A stretch of 64,000 nt of DNA from an uncultured Cohaesibacter sp. (GCF_963664735.1 NZ_OY761553.1:2963501-3027500); one strand, 5' to 3'; shown: positions 1-9,093, numbered from the stretch's first letter. Notes: generated by a model from the sequence alone, not told the origin. Translations and numbers: made by a program.

Positions 1-1
1 T

Positions 2-913
2 GGCACAGGTGGCACTGCTGGCACCTACTACCCTATTGGAGGCCTCCTTGCCAATGCTATTTCAAACCCTCCGGGGTCGCGTCCATGTGACAAAGGCGGC
101 TCATGTGGTGTTCCGGGCCTGATTGCTTCAGCCCTTTCGGCAAACGGCTCTGTTGCCAACATCAACGCCATTGCTGGTGGAACTCTTGAATCTGGCTTTT
201 CCCAGTCTGACGTTGCAACCTGGGCCTATACTGGAACCGGCATCTGGGAAGGCAAACCTGCTGTTGAAAAACTGCGCGCCATCGCCAACCTCTACCCTGA
301 AAGCATTCACTTGGTGGTGAGCGCTGATTCCGGCATCGCCAGCGTTTCCGATCTGAAGGGCAAGCGCGTTTCCATGGACGAGCCCGGCTCAGGCACCCTT
401 GTTGATGCAAAAATCATCCTCAACGGCTACGGGCTGACCGAAGACGATATCAAGCCGGAATATCTCAAACCTGATCAGGCTGCCGACCGGATGCGCGACG
501 GTGCGATGGATGCCTTCTTCTTCGTTGGTGGCTATCCTGCGGGTGCCATTTCCGAACTGGCCAGCCAGCACGATGTCAAACTCATCCCGATCACTTGTGA
601 TGAAGCTCCGAAAATCTGCGAAGACTTCAAATTCTTCGGTCCAGACACCATCCCTGGCGGGACTTATGAAGGCAATGCAGACAGCGTAAAAACGCTCTCC
701 GTCGGTGCCCAGTGGGTGACGAGCGCTGACCAGCCAGAAGAATTGGTCTACAACATCACCAAGGCTCTTTGGAACAAGAATACCCGGAAGCTTCTGGATG
801 CGGGTCATGCCAAAGGCAAGATGATCACCGAAGACACTGCCCTGAATGGCGTCGGCATTCCGCTGCATCCGGGTGCTGAGAAATTCTACAAAGAAGCAGG
901 CTTGCTCAAATAA
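2..913 (+). CDS. TAXI family TRAP transporter solute-binding protein (5' end outside window)
   Basis: This is the C-terminal part of a periplasmic solute-binding protein; the reading frame is open from the first bases, so the start and signal peptide lie upstream of the window. The visible protein opens with a Gly/Thr-rich stretch (GTGGTAGTYYPIGG) that is the hallmark of the TAXI class, followed by a segment with two cysteines (CDKGGSCG) and the typical GTGIWEGKPAVEKLRAIANLYPE region. TAXI proteins bind a ligand (glutamate, 2-oxoglutarate and other carboxylates in known cases) and hand it to a TRAP membrane component. A fused TRAP permease follows after about 100 bases, separated by a strong hairpin. 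The ligand cannot be told from sequence. Confident in the family. Confidence 0.93.
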   Translation, partial: GTGGTAGTYYPIGGLLANAISNPPGSRPCDKGGSCGVPGLIASALSANGSVANINAIAGGTLESGFSQSDVATWAYTGTGIWEGKPAVEKLRAIANLYPESIHLVVSADSGIASVSDLKGKRVSMDEPGSGTLVDAKIILNGYGLTEDDIKPEYLKPDQAADRMRDGAMDAFFFVGGYPAGAISELASQHDVKLIPITCDEAPKICEDFKFFGPDTIPGGTYEGNADSVKTLSVGAQWVTSADQPEELVYNITKALWNKNTRKLLDAGHAKGKMITEDTALNGVGIPLHPGAEKFYKEAGLLK

Positions 914-958
914 GCCCTATCGGCTCGGGTCAGATCTCGAGTCGTAGACAGTTTCCGA

Positions 959-988
959 GGGGGGCGAGGCAGATCTCGTCCCCCTTTT
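959..988 (+). terminator. Hairpin between binding protein and TRAP permease genes
   Basis: A 10-bp stem (GGGGGGCGAG paired with CTCGTCCCCC, one G-U pair) with a six-base loop is followed by TTTT. It sits in the gap between the binding-protein stop and the permease start. It resembles a weak intrinsic terminator. Inference: partial termination or 3'-end protection would give more binding protein than permease. Confidence 0.6.
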
Positions 989-1013
989 CCACTATCCGAC
1001 AGGAGCGCATGGG

Positions 1014-3098
1014 ATGACCGAGGACCGCAGCAAACAGGACGATGGCGAGGAAATCCATCATCTTTCAGCCGAAGAACTTCAGGCTATCGAGGAAGAATTC
1101 GATCCGGAACTCCGCTTCCGGACACTGGCCTGGCCCTTGACGCTGATCACGGCAACGATCCTGTTTCTCCTCTCGTGCTATCACTATTATACAGCTGGCT
1201 TCGGCATCCCTCAGGCAACCGTTCATCGGGGTCTGCATCTGGGCGTAACATTGCTGGTTGTCTTTCTCAGTTTCTCCGCATTCGGCAACCGGGTTGTCAC
1301 GCCAAATTGGAAAGCGCCCTTTGGATTGCCCATTATCGACTGGATCTTTGCCATTGCCGGGGTTCTCAGTGCGCTTTATGTTCCGTGGATCTATAGCGAG
1401 CTGGCCTTCCGCGTCGGCAATCCTTTGCCTATCGATATTTTCATGGGAACGATTATGATCGTGGTGCTGCTCGAAGCGGTGCGCCGTTCCATGGGATGGC
1501 CGTTGCCGGTGATCGCAATCCTGTTCATTGCCTATGCCTATTTCGGAAAATCCATGCCGGGCATTCTCATTCATCCGGGGGCGAGTTGGGCCAACATCGT
1601 CAACCATCTCTATCTTACCTCGCAGGGGATCTATGGCACGGCGCTCGGCGTGATTGCTACTTATGTATTCCACTTTGTGCTGTTCGGTGTCATGGCCACG
1701 CGTATCGGGCTGGGACAGCTGTTTATCGATGTCGCTTCGGCCCTCGCCGGGCGCTATGCCGGAGGACCGGCGAAAGTGTCCGTATTGTCCTCGGCCATGC
1801 TCGGCTCGATCTCGGGCTCTTCCATCGCCAACACGGTGACCACCGGAGCGTTGACCATTCCGGCCATGATCCGCATCGGCTATCCTCGCCATTTCGCAGC
1901 CGCAGTTGAAGCTGCTGCCTCCACCGGTGGGCAGATCACGCCACCCGTCATGGGCGCGGTCGCCTTCCTGATGATCGAATATCTCAATGTGCCGCTCACA
2001 ACGATCCTGACCGCAGCGCTTGTTCCGGCTTTCATGCATTTCTTTGGTGTTCTGGTTCAGGTCCATCTTGAAGCCCGTCGTCTAGGCCTTAGGGGCATGT
2101 CGGCCTCTGAATTGCCGAATGCATGGAAAGTCCTGAAAGAAGGCTGGTTGTCGGTCCTGCCATTGGCCATTCTGGTCGCCGTTCTATTGTCCGGGCGCAC
2201 GCCCTTTGCCGCGGCCTTCTATTCCATCTCGGCATGCATCGTCGTTCTGGCCATCCAGCAAATTCAGAAGTCAGGCCTCATCGGAGGCATCAAGGGAACG
2301 GCACAGGAAGTTTTCGAAGGCTTCATTCTGGGTGCCAAACAGTCCCTATCGGTAACAGCCGCAGCAGCTCTGGTGGGGGTCGTCATCGGGGTGGTCACGC
2401 TCACCGGTGTTGGCTTCAAGATCGCCTATATGGTCACCAGCATCGCGCAGGGCTGGGCAGTATCTCTGCACGACATGATCGCCTTCCTGCCATTTGAGCT
2501 GATGACGGTTCCTTCTCTCACGCTTCTGTTCACCCTCATGCTCACCGCTGTGGTTTGCATTCTGATGGGCTGCGGCATTCCTACGACCGCCAACTATATC
2601 ATTATGGTCGCTGTCGCCGCTCCGATTTTGGGCATGTTGGGCGTGCAGCAGATGGTGGCCCACTATTTCGTTTTCTATTACGGAGTGCTTGCTGATGTGA
2701 CACCGCCGGTGGCCATGGCAGCCTATGCCGGCGCCGGGATCGCGGGTGCGAACGCCTTCAGGGCAGGAAACACAGCCTTCCGCCTGAGTATGGGCAAGGC
2801 GCTCGTCCCCTTCGTCTTTGCCTTCCAGCCAGCGCTTCTGATCGTGACTGATGGCTTCACCTGGGAAGCATTCGCATTGGCTTTTGGCGGTGCCGTGCTC
2901 GGAATCTGGGTTTTGGCATCGGCTGTTTCCAACTGGCTGTTTGCCCCGCTTTACTGGTTCGAGCGCCTGATACTGGTTGTCGCCGCGCTGCTTCTGGTGG
3001 CGCCGAACCTGATCGCAACAGCAGTGGGGCTTGTTATCATCTCACCGATAATTCTGCGCCAGCTGTTGCCCCGTATTCGGCAGGCTTCAAGCACATGA
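1014..3098 (+). CDS. TRAP transporter fused permease (4TM/12TM)
   Basis: A 694-residue inner-membrane protein that fuses the small (DctQ-like) and large (DctM-like) TRAP subunits, as is usual for TAXI-TRAP systems. About 25 residues of acidic cytoplasmic N-terminus precede the first membrane segment. Many hydrophobic segments follow, including the conserved large-subunit stretch with GSISGSSIANTVTTGALTIP near residue 265 and the glycine-rich CGIPTTANYIIM segment near residue 520. It should drive Na+- or proton-coupled uptake of the ligand delivered by the upstream binding protein. The ATG at 1014 follows a GGAG site; an ATG six bases earlier runs straight into a stop. Family assignment is firm; substrate is unknown. 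Confidence 0.95.
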   Translation: MTEDRSKQDDGEEIHHLSAEELQAIEEEFDPELRFRTLAWPLTLITATILFLLSCYHYYTAGFGIPQATVHRGLHLGVTLLVVFLSFSAFGNRVVTPNWKAPFGLPIIDWIFAIAGVLSALYVPWIYSELAFRVGNPLPIDIFMGTIMIVVLLEAVRRSMGWPLPVIAILFIAYAYFGKSMPGILIHPGASWANIVNHLYLTSQGIYGTALGVIATYVFHFVLFGVMATRIGLGQLFIDVASALAGRYAGGPAKVSVLSSAMLGSISGSSIANTVTTGALTIPAMIRIGYPRHFAAAVEAAASTGGQITPPVMGAVAFLMIEYLNVPLTTILTAALVPAFMHFFGVLVQVHLEARRLGLRGMSASELPNAWKVLKEGWLSVLPLAILVAVLLSGRTPFAAAFYSISACIVVLAIQQIQKSGLIGGIKGTAQEVFEGFILGAKQSLSVTAAAALVGVVIGVVTLTGVGFKIAYMVTSIAQGWAVSLHDMIAFLPFELMTVPSLTLLFTLMLTAVVCILMGCGIPTTANYIIMVAVAAPILGMLGVQQMVAHYFVFYYGVLADVTPPVAMAAYAGAGIAGANAFRAGNTAFRLSMGKALVPFVFAFQPALLIVTDGFTWEAFALAFGGAVLGIWVLASAVSNWLFAPLYWFERLILVVAALLLVAPNLIATAVGLVIISPIILRQLLPRIRQASST

Positions 3099-3119
3099 GA
3101 AGGTGAAGAGGCTCAGCAA

Positions 3120-3150
3120 TTCAGTCCTTAGCCTAAGGCGAAGGACTGAA
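3120..3150 (+). terminator. Inverted repeat after the TRAP permease
   Basis: TTCAGTCCTT and AAGGACTGAA form a perfect 10-bp stem around an 11-base loop that itself contains GCC-TAA-GGC. It lies 22 bases after the permease stop. No T-run follows, so it is either a non-canonical terminator or a 3'-end stabilising hairpin for the TRAP transcript. Confidence 0.5.
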
Positions 3151-3179
3151 CCGTTCCGGGCTCATCGCCTTTGTATGAT

Positions 3180-3704
3180 CTAGTGGCTATGGCGCGGTAT
3201 TGTGGTGTTGCCTATATCAAGATACTGGTCACAGCCGATATTGAGCACCACGCCATCAATCGGATAGCCATGCGGGGCCTCAACGAGCCCGAGATAAGCC
3301 AGATTGCGGTCCAGCATGGCTGTTGGCCGCTTACCCGTCTCCTGAATGGGATGGACCGGTATTTCCATCGGGATCCCGCCTGCCGAGCGAATACCGTCAC
3401 GTACGCGTTTGGTCAGTTCCAGATGGTGACGATTGCAGGGAGACAGGTCAGAGCCGGTCTGAGCGATACCAATGATCGGCTTACCAGCCTGAAGCTCCTC
3501 AAGAGTCAGACCATAGTTGGGATAATGTTCGAGATAGATCGCGGTCATCTCTGGATTGGAGAGATCATTGAACCACATTTCCGAAGGGAGCGGACGGCGT
3601 TTCTTGGTGCTGGACAGGGTGATTTCCTGACAGGCATCTGTTTGGCCCCGAGAATCTGAGAGCCTTGCCAAGAGGCAGCGGGAACGCTCTCTAGCAGGAG
3701 ACAA
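3180..3704 (-). pseudogene. Truncated IlvD/Edd-type dehydratase (N-terminal remnant)
   Basis: The central part of this 174-codon frame (about 3228-3590) reads like the N-terminal quarter of the IlvD/Edd dehydratase family, close to the sugar-acid (arabonate/gluconate-type) branch: [59 protein letters not shown] and [11 protein letters not shown] follow in family order. One Fe-S cysteine context (SPCN) is kept. The second begins normally at GCD but the frame then runs into 15 unrelated residues and stops. Full members have roughly 580-600 residues, so about three quarters, including most of the active site, is missing. Homology ends abruptly towards the TRAP permease, which suggests a deletion. 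The first ~38 codons do not look like the family either. Non-functional as a dehydratase. Confidence 0.8.
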
Positions 3705-4188
3705 ACAAATGGGAAGGTATCTGATTTATTGTTTCCAACATAAATATCCCCTGAGCTGAGAAATTACAAACATATTGCAGATAGGGGGCGAGTAGTTCAG
3801 ACCGAGACACCGCCATTCGAAGGGCCGGTTCAACATCAGAGCTTTTTGACTAGTACCTGATCTCAGGGCTCAATGCTGCAATGCTGCATACCACCATATG
3901 CATGCAGGCTGATTAGCGAAAATCTTCGGCAGGAAAATCTTGCGGAAGATCTTCTGCTATAGCATTGGCTGTTCGACGCATGATTGAAGGCTGCCCACAT
4001 ATATTTGTATGGCTGTAGAGCTGTCTCTCAAGCCGGAACGCCAATCTTGTTGCAGTTACCCCGAAAGTTACCCCTGTTTGGGTTGGATATAGCTGGATAT
4101 GACAAAACGCCCGTGGATTGAATGGCGTTAAAAATACCAGACAATTCAAGGCTTTTCAAACTTACTCGGATTTTATGGGAAGATTAAA
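3705..4188. other. Intergenic region downstream of tRNA-Leu
   Basis: This 480-base stretch between the dehydratase remnant and the tRNA gene holds no frame that I recognise. A 78-codon frame on the minus strand (3913-4149) has no family features, and I do not call it. The palindrome GAAGATCTTC lies near 3945. The position immediately 3' of a tRNA gene is a common integration site, but I see no integrase remnant or repeated tRNA end. Confidence 0.4.
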
Positions 4189-4275
4189 TGGTGCCCAGGA
4201 GAGGACTCGAACCTCCACTTCCATACAGAAACTAGCACCTGAAGCTAGCGCGTCTACCAGTTCCGCCACCTGGGC
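4189..4275 (-). tRNA. tRNA-Leu (anticodon CAG)
   Basis: The minus strand folds as a class II tRNA. The acceptor stem is GCCCAGG/CCTGGGC, followed by discriminator A and an encoded CCA. The D-arm contains AACTGGTAGACGC, the anticodon stem-loop is CTAGC-TTCAGGT-GCTAG with CAG as anticodon, there is a long variable arm, and the T-loop reads GTTCGAGTC. The length of 87 bases including CCA is normal for tRNA-Leu. Confidence 0.96.
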
Positions 4276-4580
4276 ACTTAAGGTGTGAGGGGGTATTTAC
4301 GGCTACCGCATGCCATTGTCAACGCATAGATTTTGAAAAAACGCACTATTCACACCATTCGTCTAATTTTTTGTTCCCAACTAGAAAAAGCAACGAGGGC
4401 TGAAGGGGCTAAATCGATTTTCCCTGACTTTCACTTTAGGCTCATGTGCATGGAAGCAAAATTGCGTATAAAGGGTTCGGCCGAATCTTGTTGGATGACG
4501 CAAGAAGCGATCTGAACTCTCGGCAGCTTCGTATAGTCAAGATAATGTCAGCCACAAAACCGGGATACAGGAAACATATC
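4276..4580. other. Divergent intergenic region, tRNA-Leu / NDUFA9-like gene
   Basis: About 300 bases that should hold the promoters of the tRNA (leftward) and the NDUFA9-like gene (rightward). The region upstream of the tRNA is AT-rich. In-frame codons continue upstream of the NDUFA9-like gene to 4446, but they lack family similarity and a ribosome binding site. Confidence 0.35.
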
Positions 4581-5582
4581 ATGGTCAGAACAGCAGGTGA
4601 AATCGTCACAGTTTTTGGTGGGTCAGGCTTCCTTGGGCGCCATGTTGTTCGCGCTCTGGCAAAAGAGGGATACCGTGTTCGCGTTGCCGTGCGACGACCT
4701 GATCTTGCCGGCTTTTTGCAGCCTCTTGGTTCTGTTGGACAGATCATACCGGTGCAAGCCAATTTGCGTGATCGAGCCTCCATCGCCAATGCTGTCGCAG
4801 GCAGTGATGCGGTCGTCAATCTTGTTGGTATCCTGTTTGAAAAGGGAAAGGCCAGCTTTGATATGGTCCACCATATCGGTGCCAGAACGATTGCGGAGGA
4901 AGCAGCCAAGGCTGGCATCTCTCGTTTTGTTCAGGTGTCAGCCATTGGTGCGAATACTGGCTCACAGTCCAGTTATGCCCGCAGCAAAGCAAAAGGGGAG
5001 TTGGCTGTTTTGCAAGCGATCCCGCAGGCTGTTATTTTGCGGCCCTCCTTGCTGATCGGTGTTGAAGACGACTTTTTTAACAAATTTGCCTCCATGGCGC
5101 AACAATCCCCATTTTTACCGCTGGTTGGCGGTGGCAGAACGCTTTTTCAGCCCGCGTTTGTGGGTGATGTAGCAAAAGTGGTTGCCCTTGGTATCAATGG
5201 CTCACTCAAACCCGGAGAAACCTATGAGCTGGGTGGTCCAGACAAAAAGAGCTTCCAACAGCTTCTGGAGCTGACGCTTAAGGAGACCCATCTGAAGCGC
5301 CTCCTTATGCCTTTGCCTTTCTGGGCAGCGTCATCCATGGGCTGGATTTTTGAAAAGCTGCCCATGCGGCCGGTTTTAACGCGCGATCAGGTGACGCTTC
5401 TGAAAAGCGACAATGTGGTTTCTGAAGAAGCCATCGCCGCTGGCCGGACCTTTGAGGGGATTGGCATCTCCCCCGTTGCAGTCGAGGCGATTATTCCAAC
5501 CTATTTGTGGTCATACAGGCCGAGCGGACAATATGAGGCCAATCAACCGCGCAAAAGAGGAAGCTTTGGCATAAGACGCTGA
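4581..5582 (+). CDS. Complex I NDUFA9-like SDR family protein
   Basis: A 333-residue atypical short-chain dehydrogenase/reductase of the NDUFA9 (39-kDa accessory subunit of complex I) family, widespread in alphaproteobacteria. The Rossmann nucleotide-binding motif VFGGSGFLGRHVV is at residues ~11-23. Further family segments are SDAVVNLVGILFE, RFVQVSAIGA, the catalytic-region YARSKAKGE, and VILRPSLLIG. The protein probably binds NAD(P)H and associates with respiratory complex I or ubiquinone metabolism; this role is inferred from homologues. I chose the ATG at 4581 because AGGA precedes it and the Rossmann fold begins right after; the frame stays open upstream to 4446. Its last 40 bases overlap the convergent hexosaminidase gene. 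Confidence 0.9.
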   Translation: MVRTAGEIVTVFGGSGFLGRHVVRALAKEGYRVRVAVRRPDLAGFLQPLGSVGQIIPVQANLRDRASIANAVAGSDAVVNLVGILFEKGKASFDMVHHIGARTIAEEAAKAGISRFVQVSAIGANTGSQSSYARSKAKGELAVLQAIPQAVILRPSLLIGVEDDFFNKFASMAQQSPFLPLVGGGRTLFQPAFVGDVAKVVALGINGSLKPGETYELGGPDKKSFQQLLELTLKETHLKRLLMPLPFWAASSMGWIFEKLPMRPVLTRDQVTLLKSDNVVSEEAIAAGRTFEGIGISPVAVEAIIPTYLWSYRPSGQYEANQPRKRGSFGIRR

Positions 5583-7537
5583 CGGGCTGCAAAGCCCTGC
5601 CAATTCTTGCGGGGCGCTTCTGTCCATGCGGTTTCCGCTATCGCCGAGAGGCGCGGAAAAACCATATGATTGAATCGCTCGCGGCTGGTCAGGGTTTCGC
5701 TCCAGACACAGCCCTGAATGCCCAATAGCTTGTCGGCATTCTCCGCCAACTGGCTGATTGGTTCAAAGTGATAGGTCTTCTCTGCGTTTGACGTGCCGGC
5801 CCAACTCAACCCCGGCTCTTGCCATTGATCAGACTGGGCCATATCCAGATAGCATATCTCGCCCGGACACATGATGACACGATATCCCATGCTGGCCAGT
5901 TCATTGGCGCGTTGCGCTTTGGTCCAGGCAAACAGAATGGCTTTCTCAGGGTCAAGCCCTCCACCCCTGGCTGCTTCTTCCCACGCAAGCGGAGTTTTGC
6001 CCGCAGCAACAAGATGGTTTGCAACAAATCGCAGGATGGCCGCTTGCATTTTCATGGTATCGGCCTTGCCCTCTTCGTTCAGATAACCTTTTGCCCGCGC
6101 CCAACTGTTGGCTGAGCGAGAAGCTGACCAAGCGGCTTCGGCCACTTCATCCCCGCCAATATGTACATAGCGCCCGGGAAACAGATCCGCGACCTCTCCG
6201 AAGACGGTTTCCAGAAACAACCATGTAGAGCCAAGGCCCGGATTGAGAGCATTGTTGACATAGCCCTGCACAGAAGCCCCACCCTGCATTGCGCTCGGGT
6301 CAAGCAACTCTGGCATGGCCATCATCGCAGCATGGCAGTGCCCCGGCACGTCGATCTCTGGCACGACTTCGATTTGCAGACTTTCAGCATGGGCCAATAT
6401 GCCTTGCACGTCCTGACGGGAGTAGAAGCCGCCATAACGGGCCGCGCCAGAGCCATGTTGCGGCAACAGGACCAGCCCATGACCTCGCCAGGCACCCAAG
6501 TCCGTCAGGCGAGGATAGGCGTGGCTCTCGAGACGCCAGCCCTCATCATCTGACAAATGCCAGTGAAAGCGGTTAAACCTATGCCACGCGAGGCAGTCAA
6601 GGTAAGCCTTCACCGCATTGACCTCATAGAATTGACGGGACACATCCAGATGCATGCCGCGCCAATCATGGGCAGGCCAATCAGACACCATTCCCCTTGC
6701 GGGAAAAGCAAACTGTGATGGGTTATGTTGTGCTGCCCGCCAGATTTGCGCCAGAGCGATCAGTGCGGCCTGTACCCCGTGCCCTTCTGCATGAATAGCA
6801 ATGTGGCTGGATGCAAATTCGAGCTTATAGCTTCCTTCGACAGAAGCCTTATCCAGATCAGCCGCAGGAAAAAGCTTTACGGGCAATGCCTTTGCATCTG
6901 CGGCGAAAGGAGGTTGCTCTGCAAAAAGCCTTTCATAAAGATCATTGACGGTTTTGCCCGCAGGCAAGAGTTGCTCTGGCAAAGTCAAGGCTGTGGGAAC
7001 CTCGATAAACCATTCGGAAATGCGAGCTTCATTGGCGAGTGGCAGCAAGCCGAGCTGGGGGCCTTGCGTTTCTATTGTGAGGTCTGGTTCGCTACTCACG
7101 GACACATCAACTTTGACAGCCGCTTCAGAGCCAGACTTTCGGGCGGTAAATGGCGTACAAAAGATATCTTCGGTGCTCTTATCCGCCAGAATGAGAAAAG
7201 CAGACGAGGGGCCATCGGTAAAGTGACCGGGGCGGTGTGACAATGCAGGGATCGTAATTTGCCACAAGAGCCCATCAGCATCAGCGGACAACGCCTGAAG
7301 CGGTCCCAGTTCGTGATAATTGGCCGTTCGCGAAAGATAGCGAGCCCCTTCCATCTCCGTATTGGGCGGAATGCGCGTCAGCGCGGTGTAGGCCAGACGA
7401 ACAGAAGCAGGATAAGTGGCGTGAGGGGCAGCCATAAGGCTCAACCGCATCTTACCCGTTGGGGTGCCATCATCTATCCACTCGCTGTTGAGGATCAATT
7501 GAGAGTTATTATTATTGTGTGTCATTTCATGCCTCAT
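5543..7537 (-). CDS. Beta-N-acetylhexosaminidase (GH20)
   Basis: A 664-residue glycoside hydrolase of family 20, which removes terminal GlcNAc/GalNAc from chitooligosaccharides or peptidoglycan fragments. The N-terminal half has the GH20b-like domain (SYKLEFASSHIAIHAEGHGV). The catalytic barrel starts at RGMHLDVSRQFY and carries FHWHLSDDEGWR, EVVPEIDVPGHCHAA and the catalytic pair Asp-Glu in HIGGDE (about residues 459-464); the substrate-binding tryptophan motif GCVWSE is near the C-terminus. No signal peptide is visible, so a cytoplasmic enzyme acting on imported sugars is likely. An ATG four codons in (7525) has GAGG well placed and may be the real start. The 3' end overlaps the NDUFA9-like gene by 40 bases. 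Confidence 0.93.
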   Translation of the reverse strand: MRHEMTHNNNNSQLILNSEWIDDGTPTGKMRLSLMAAPHATYPASVRLAYTALTRIPPNTEMEGARYLSRTANYHELGPLQALSADADGLLWQITIPALSHRPGHFTDGPSSAFLILADKSTEDIFCTPFTARKSGSEAAVKVDVSVSSEPDLTIETQGPQLGLLPLANEARISEWFIEVPTALTLPEQLLPAGKTVNDLYERLFAEQPPFAADAKALPVKLFPAADLDKASVEGSYKLEFASSHIAIHAEGHGVQAALIALAQIWRAAQHNPSQFAFPARGMVSDWPAHDWRGMHLDVSRQFYEVNAVKAYLDCLAWHRFNRFHWHLSDDEGWRLESHAYPRLTDLGAWRGHGLVLLPQHGSGAARYGGFYSRQDVQGILAHAESLQIEVVPEIDVPGHCHAAMMAMPELLDPSAMQGGASVQGYVNNALNPGLGSTWLFLETVFGEVADLFPGRYVHIGGDEVAEAAWSASRSANSWARAKGYLNEEGKADTMKMQAAILRFVANHLVAAGKTPLAWEEAARGGGLDPEKAILFAWTKAQRANELASMGYRVIMCPGEICYLDMAQSDQWQEPGLSWAGTSNAEKTYHFEPISQLAENADKLLGIQGCVWSETLTSRERFNHMVFPRLSAIAETAWTEAPRKNWQGFAARQRLMPKLPLLRG

Positions 7538-7867
7538 GGACTCACCGAGTATCTATCGGATTTTTAAGCAAATTTGCGGCAAAGAAAAGACTATCCTCGC
7601 CTCATCAACCGGCAACTGAGCAACCGCTGGCAGGCATCGGCACGATCTGGTTCATATGAATAAGGGAACAAAGGCGCATAAAAACCCTGCCACGCGCATG
7701 TGACAGGGTTCAGACATCATCAATAGAAGTCTTCAGACTGCTTCACCATCCTTGAAGGCGGAGCCTATCACGCCATGATGGGGATTAGCCCGATACTATA
7801 CCTCTTGGCGCAACTTCTGGATTGATCAGCGACAGGAAGACTTCCCTAACTAATTCGCTCAAAAACT
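7538..7867. other. Intergenic region between hexosaminidase and ribN
   Basis: 330 bases with no convincing gene. It contains a minus-strand terminator (7679-7711) that probably ends the ribN transcript, and the promoter of the hexosaminidase gene next to 7537. Confidence 0.5.
7679..7711 (-). terminator. Intrinsic terminator of ribN
   Basis: Read on the minus strand, AACCCTGTCAC pairs with GTGGCAGGGTT (one mismatch) around a six-base loop, followed by TTTAT. It lies about 160 bases after the ribN stop. Confidence 0.65.
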
Positions 7868-8776
7868 TTACTGGTGCTTGGCTTCTCGCCGCAAGATATA
7901 GAATGAGGCAGCGACAATGAGCAGGGCACCAATCCAGAATTGCCCAACCGGCGCAAAGCCGAACACGACCCAGCCGAACAATACGTTAAAAGCAAGCTTC
8001 AGGTGGTCAAACGGCTGCACATAGGCCGCATCGGCCACCGAGTAGGCGCGAGCACACAGCAGCTGGGCCAGATAGACGAACAATCCCGAAATAAGGATCA
8101 CAGCCAGCGCCAGCATCGATGGCATGACCAGATCACTGCCAAGCAGCATGAAGGCATTGACCGGGCTCATCAGCAAAAGCAGATAGATGGTCACGGTTTC
8201 CGGCGCTTCTTCTCCCGTCAAGGTCTTGGTCATGACCGAGGTCGCGGCCCAAAAGGCCGCAGCAACGACAGGCCAGAGCGCATGCCAGGTGAAAGCGTCT
8301 GACCAAGGCGCCAGAATGATCATGCCACCAACAAAACCGACGAATGTGGCCGCGAGCCTATGGGGGCCTATTTTTTCATGCAAAAACAGATAAGCGCCCA
8401 ACGTGACGAAAAACGGAGATGTCATGATGAGAGCAATTGCCTGCCAAATGGGAACATAGGCGAGACCGGCGGTCCAAGCCTGCGTGCCAAGCACGGCGAA
8501 GACGACACGCACCACATGCTTTCCCACCTGATTTGTGCGCGCGGCCCCAAGGCCGACCTTCAAAAGCCATGGCAAACTGAAGAAAAAAGCTACGAAATAC
8601 TGTCCGAAAGCGACGATCAGGGAGCTGATCCCCAATTTCATGGTCAGATATTGCGTTGACAGATTGACCAGAGCAAAAGCAAGCCCGGCCAAGATCATAT
8701 AGATCGCGCCCCATACGGCACCGGATCGCATGACCGGCAGGGAAGACGCATTGGAAGATTGGGAAATCTGATTCAT
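7868..8776 (-). CDS. ribN: Riboflavin transporter RibN (EamA/DMT family)
   Basis: A 302-residue inner-membrane protein of the drug/metabolite transporter superfamily with about ten hydrophobic segments and two EamA-type halves (GLAFALVNLSTQYLTMKLG in the first; PVVAAAFWAATSVMTKTLTG and VQPFDHLKLAFNVLFGWVVFG in the second). What fixes the substrate is the leader: an FMN riboswitch lies on the same strand directly upstream. RibN proteins of Rhizobium and relatives are EamA-type riboflavin importers under FMN riboswitch control. The ATG at 8776 starts 135 bases after the riboswitch. The function is a strong inference from family plus regulator. Confidence 0.88.
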   Translation of the reverse strand: MNQISQSSNASSLPVMRSGAVWGAIYMILAGLAFALVNLSTQYLTMKLGISSLIVAFGQYFVAFFFSLPWLLKVGLGAARTNQVGKHVVRVVFAVLGTQAWTAGLAYVPIWQAIALIMTSPFFVTLGAYLFLHEKIGPHRLAATFVGFVGGMIILAPWSDAFTWHALWPVVAAAFWAATSVMTKTLTGEEAPETVTIYLLLLMSPVNAFMLLGSDLVMPSMLALAVILISGLFVYLAQLLCARAYSVADAAYVQPFDHLKLAFNVLFGWVVFGFAPVGQFWIGALLIVAASFYILRREAKHQ

Positions 8777-8911
8777 TTCGCATACCTTAGAGTGCTTCTG
8801 TCACGCATGCAGAGCATTCCGTTCAGAAACAAAGCCAAAAGAATCAGGACGCACGGACAGCGCGCACGCACTCCACCGGAGAGAGGCTCCAAATGGACCG
8901 CACACTGTCTC

Positions 8912-9093
8912 GTTCTCTTTTATCCGGACTTTAACCGTCGGCTCTGGAATTACACCAGATCTGCTGACCATTCACACCATAGCGAACAACCGGGCTCGCC
9001 AGATGGTAAATGCGCTCGCGGGCTCTCTGGCCATGGCAGACCAAGGTCTGGGCCAGTTACCGCCGGTGGGGACTTTCACCCCGCCCCGAGAAC
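8912..9093 (-). promoter_or_regulatory. FMN riboswitch (RFN element)
   Basis: The minus strand carries the conserved RFN blocks in order: GGGGCGGGGTGAAAGTCCCC, ACCGGCGGTAA, a variable arm, GAGCCCGCGAGCG, TCTGGTGTAATTCCAGAGCC, then GACGGTTAAAGTCCGGAT and AGAGAAC. The closing stem P1 is GTTCTC (9093-9088) with GAGAAC (8917-8912). The variable segment between the second and third blocks is fairly long. FMN binding should switch off the downstream ribN by termination or by hiding its ribosome binding site. Confidence 0.96.

Noticed and set aside
1065-2066. 333-codon frame antisense to the TRAP permease
   Set aside because: Composition (many His, Asp, Arg, Gly) is typical of a frame opposite a hydrophobic membrane protein.
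3913-4149. Possible integrase remnant or small gene beside tRNA-Leu
   Set aside because: The frame has no integrase motif, no good ribosome site, and no repeated tRNA end is seen nearby.
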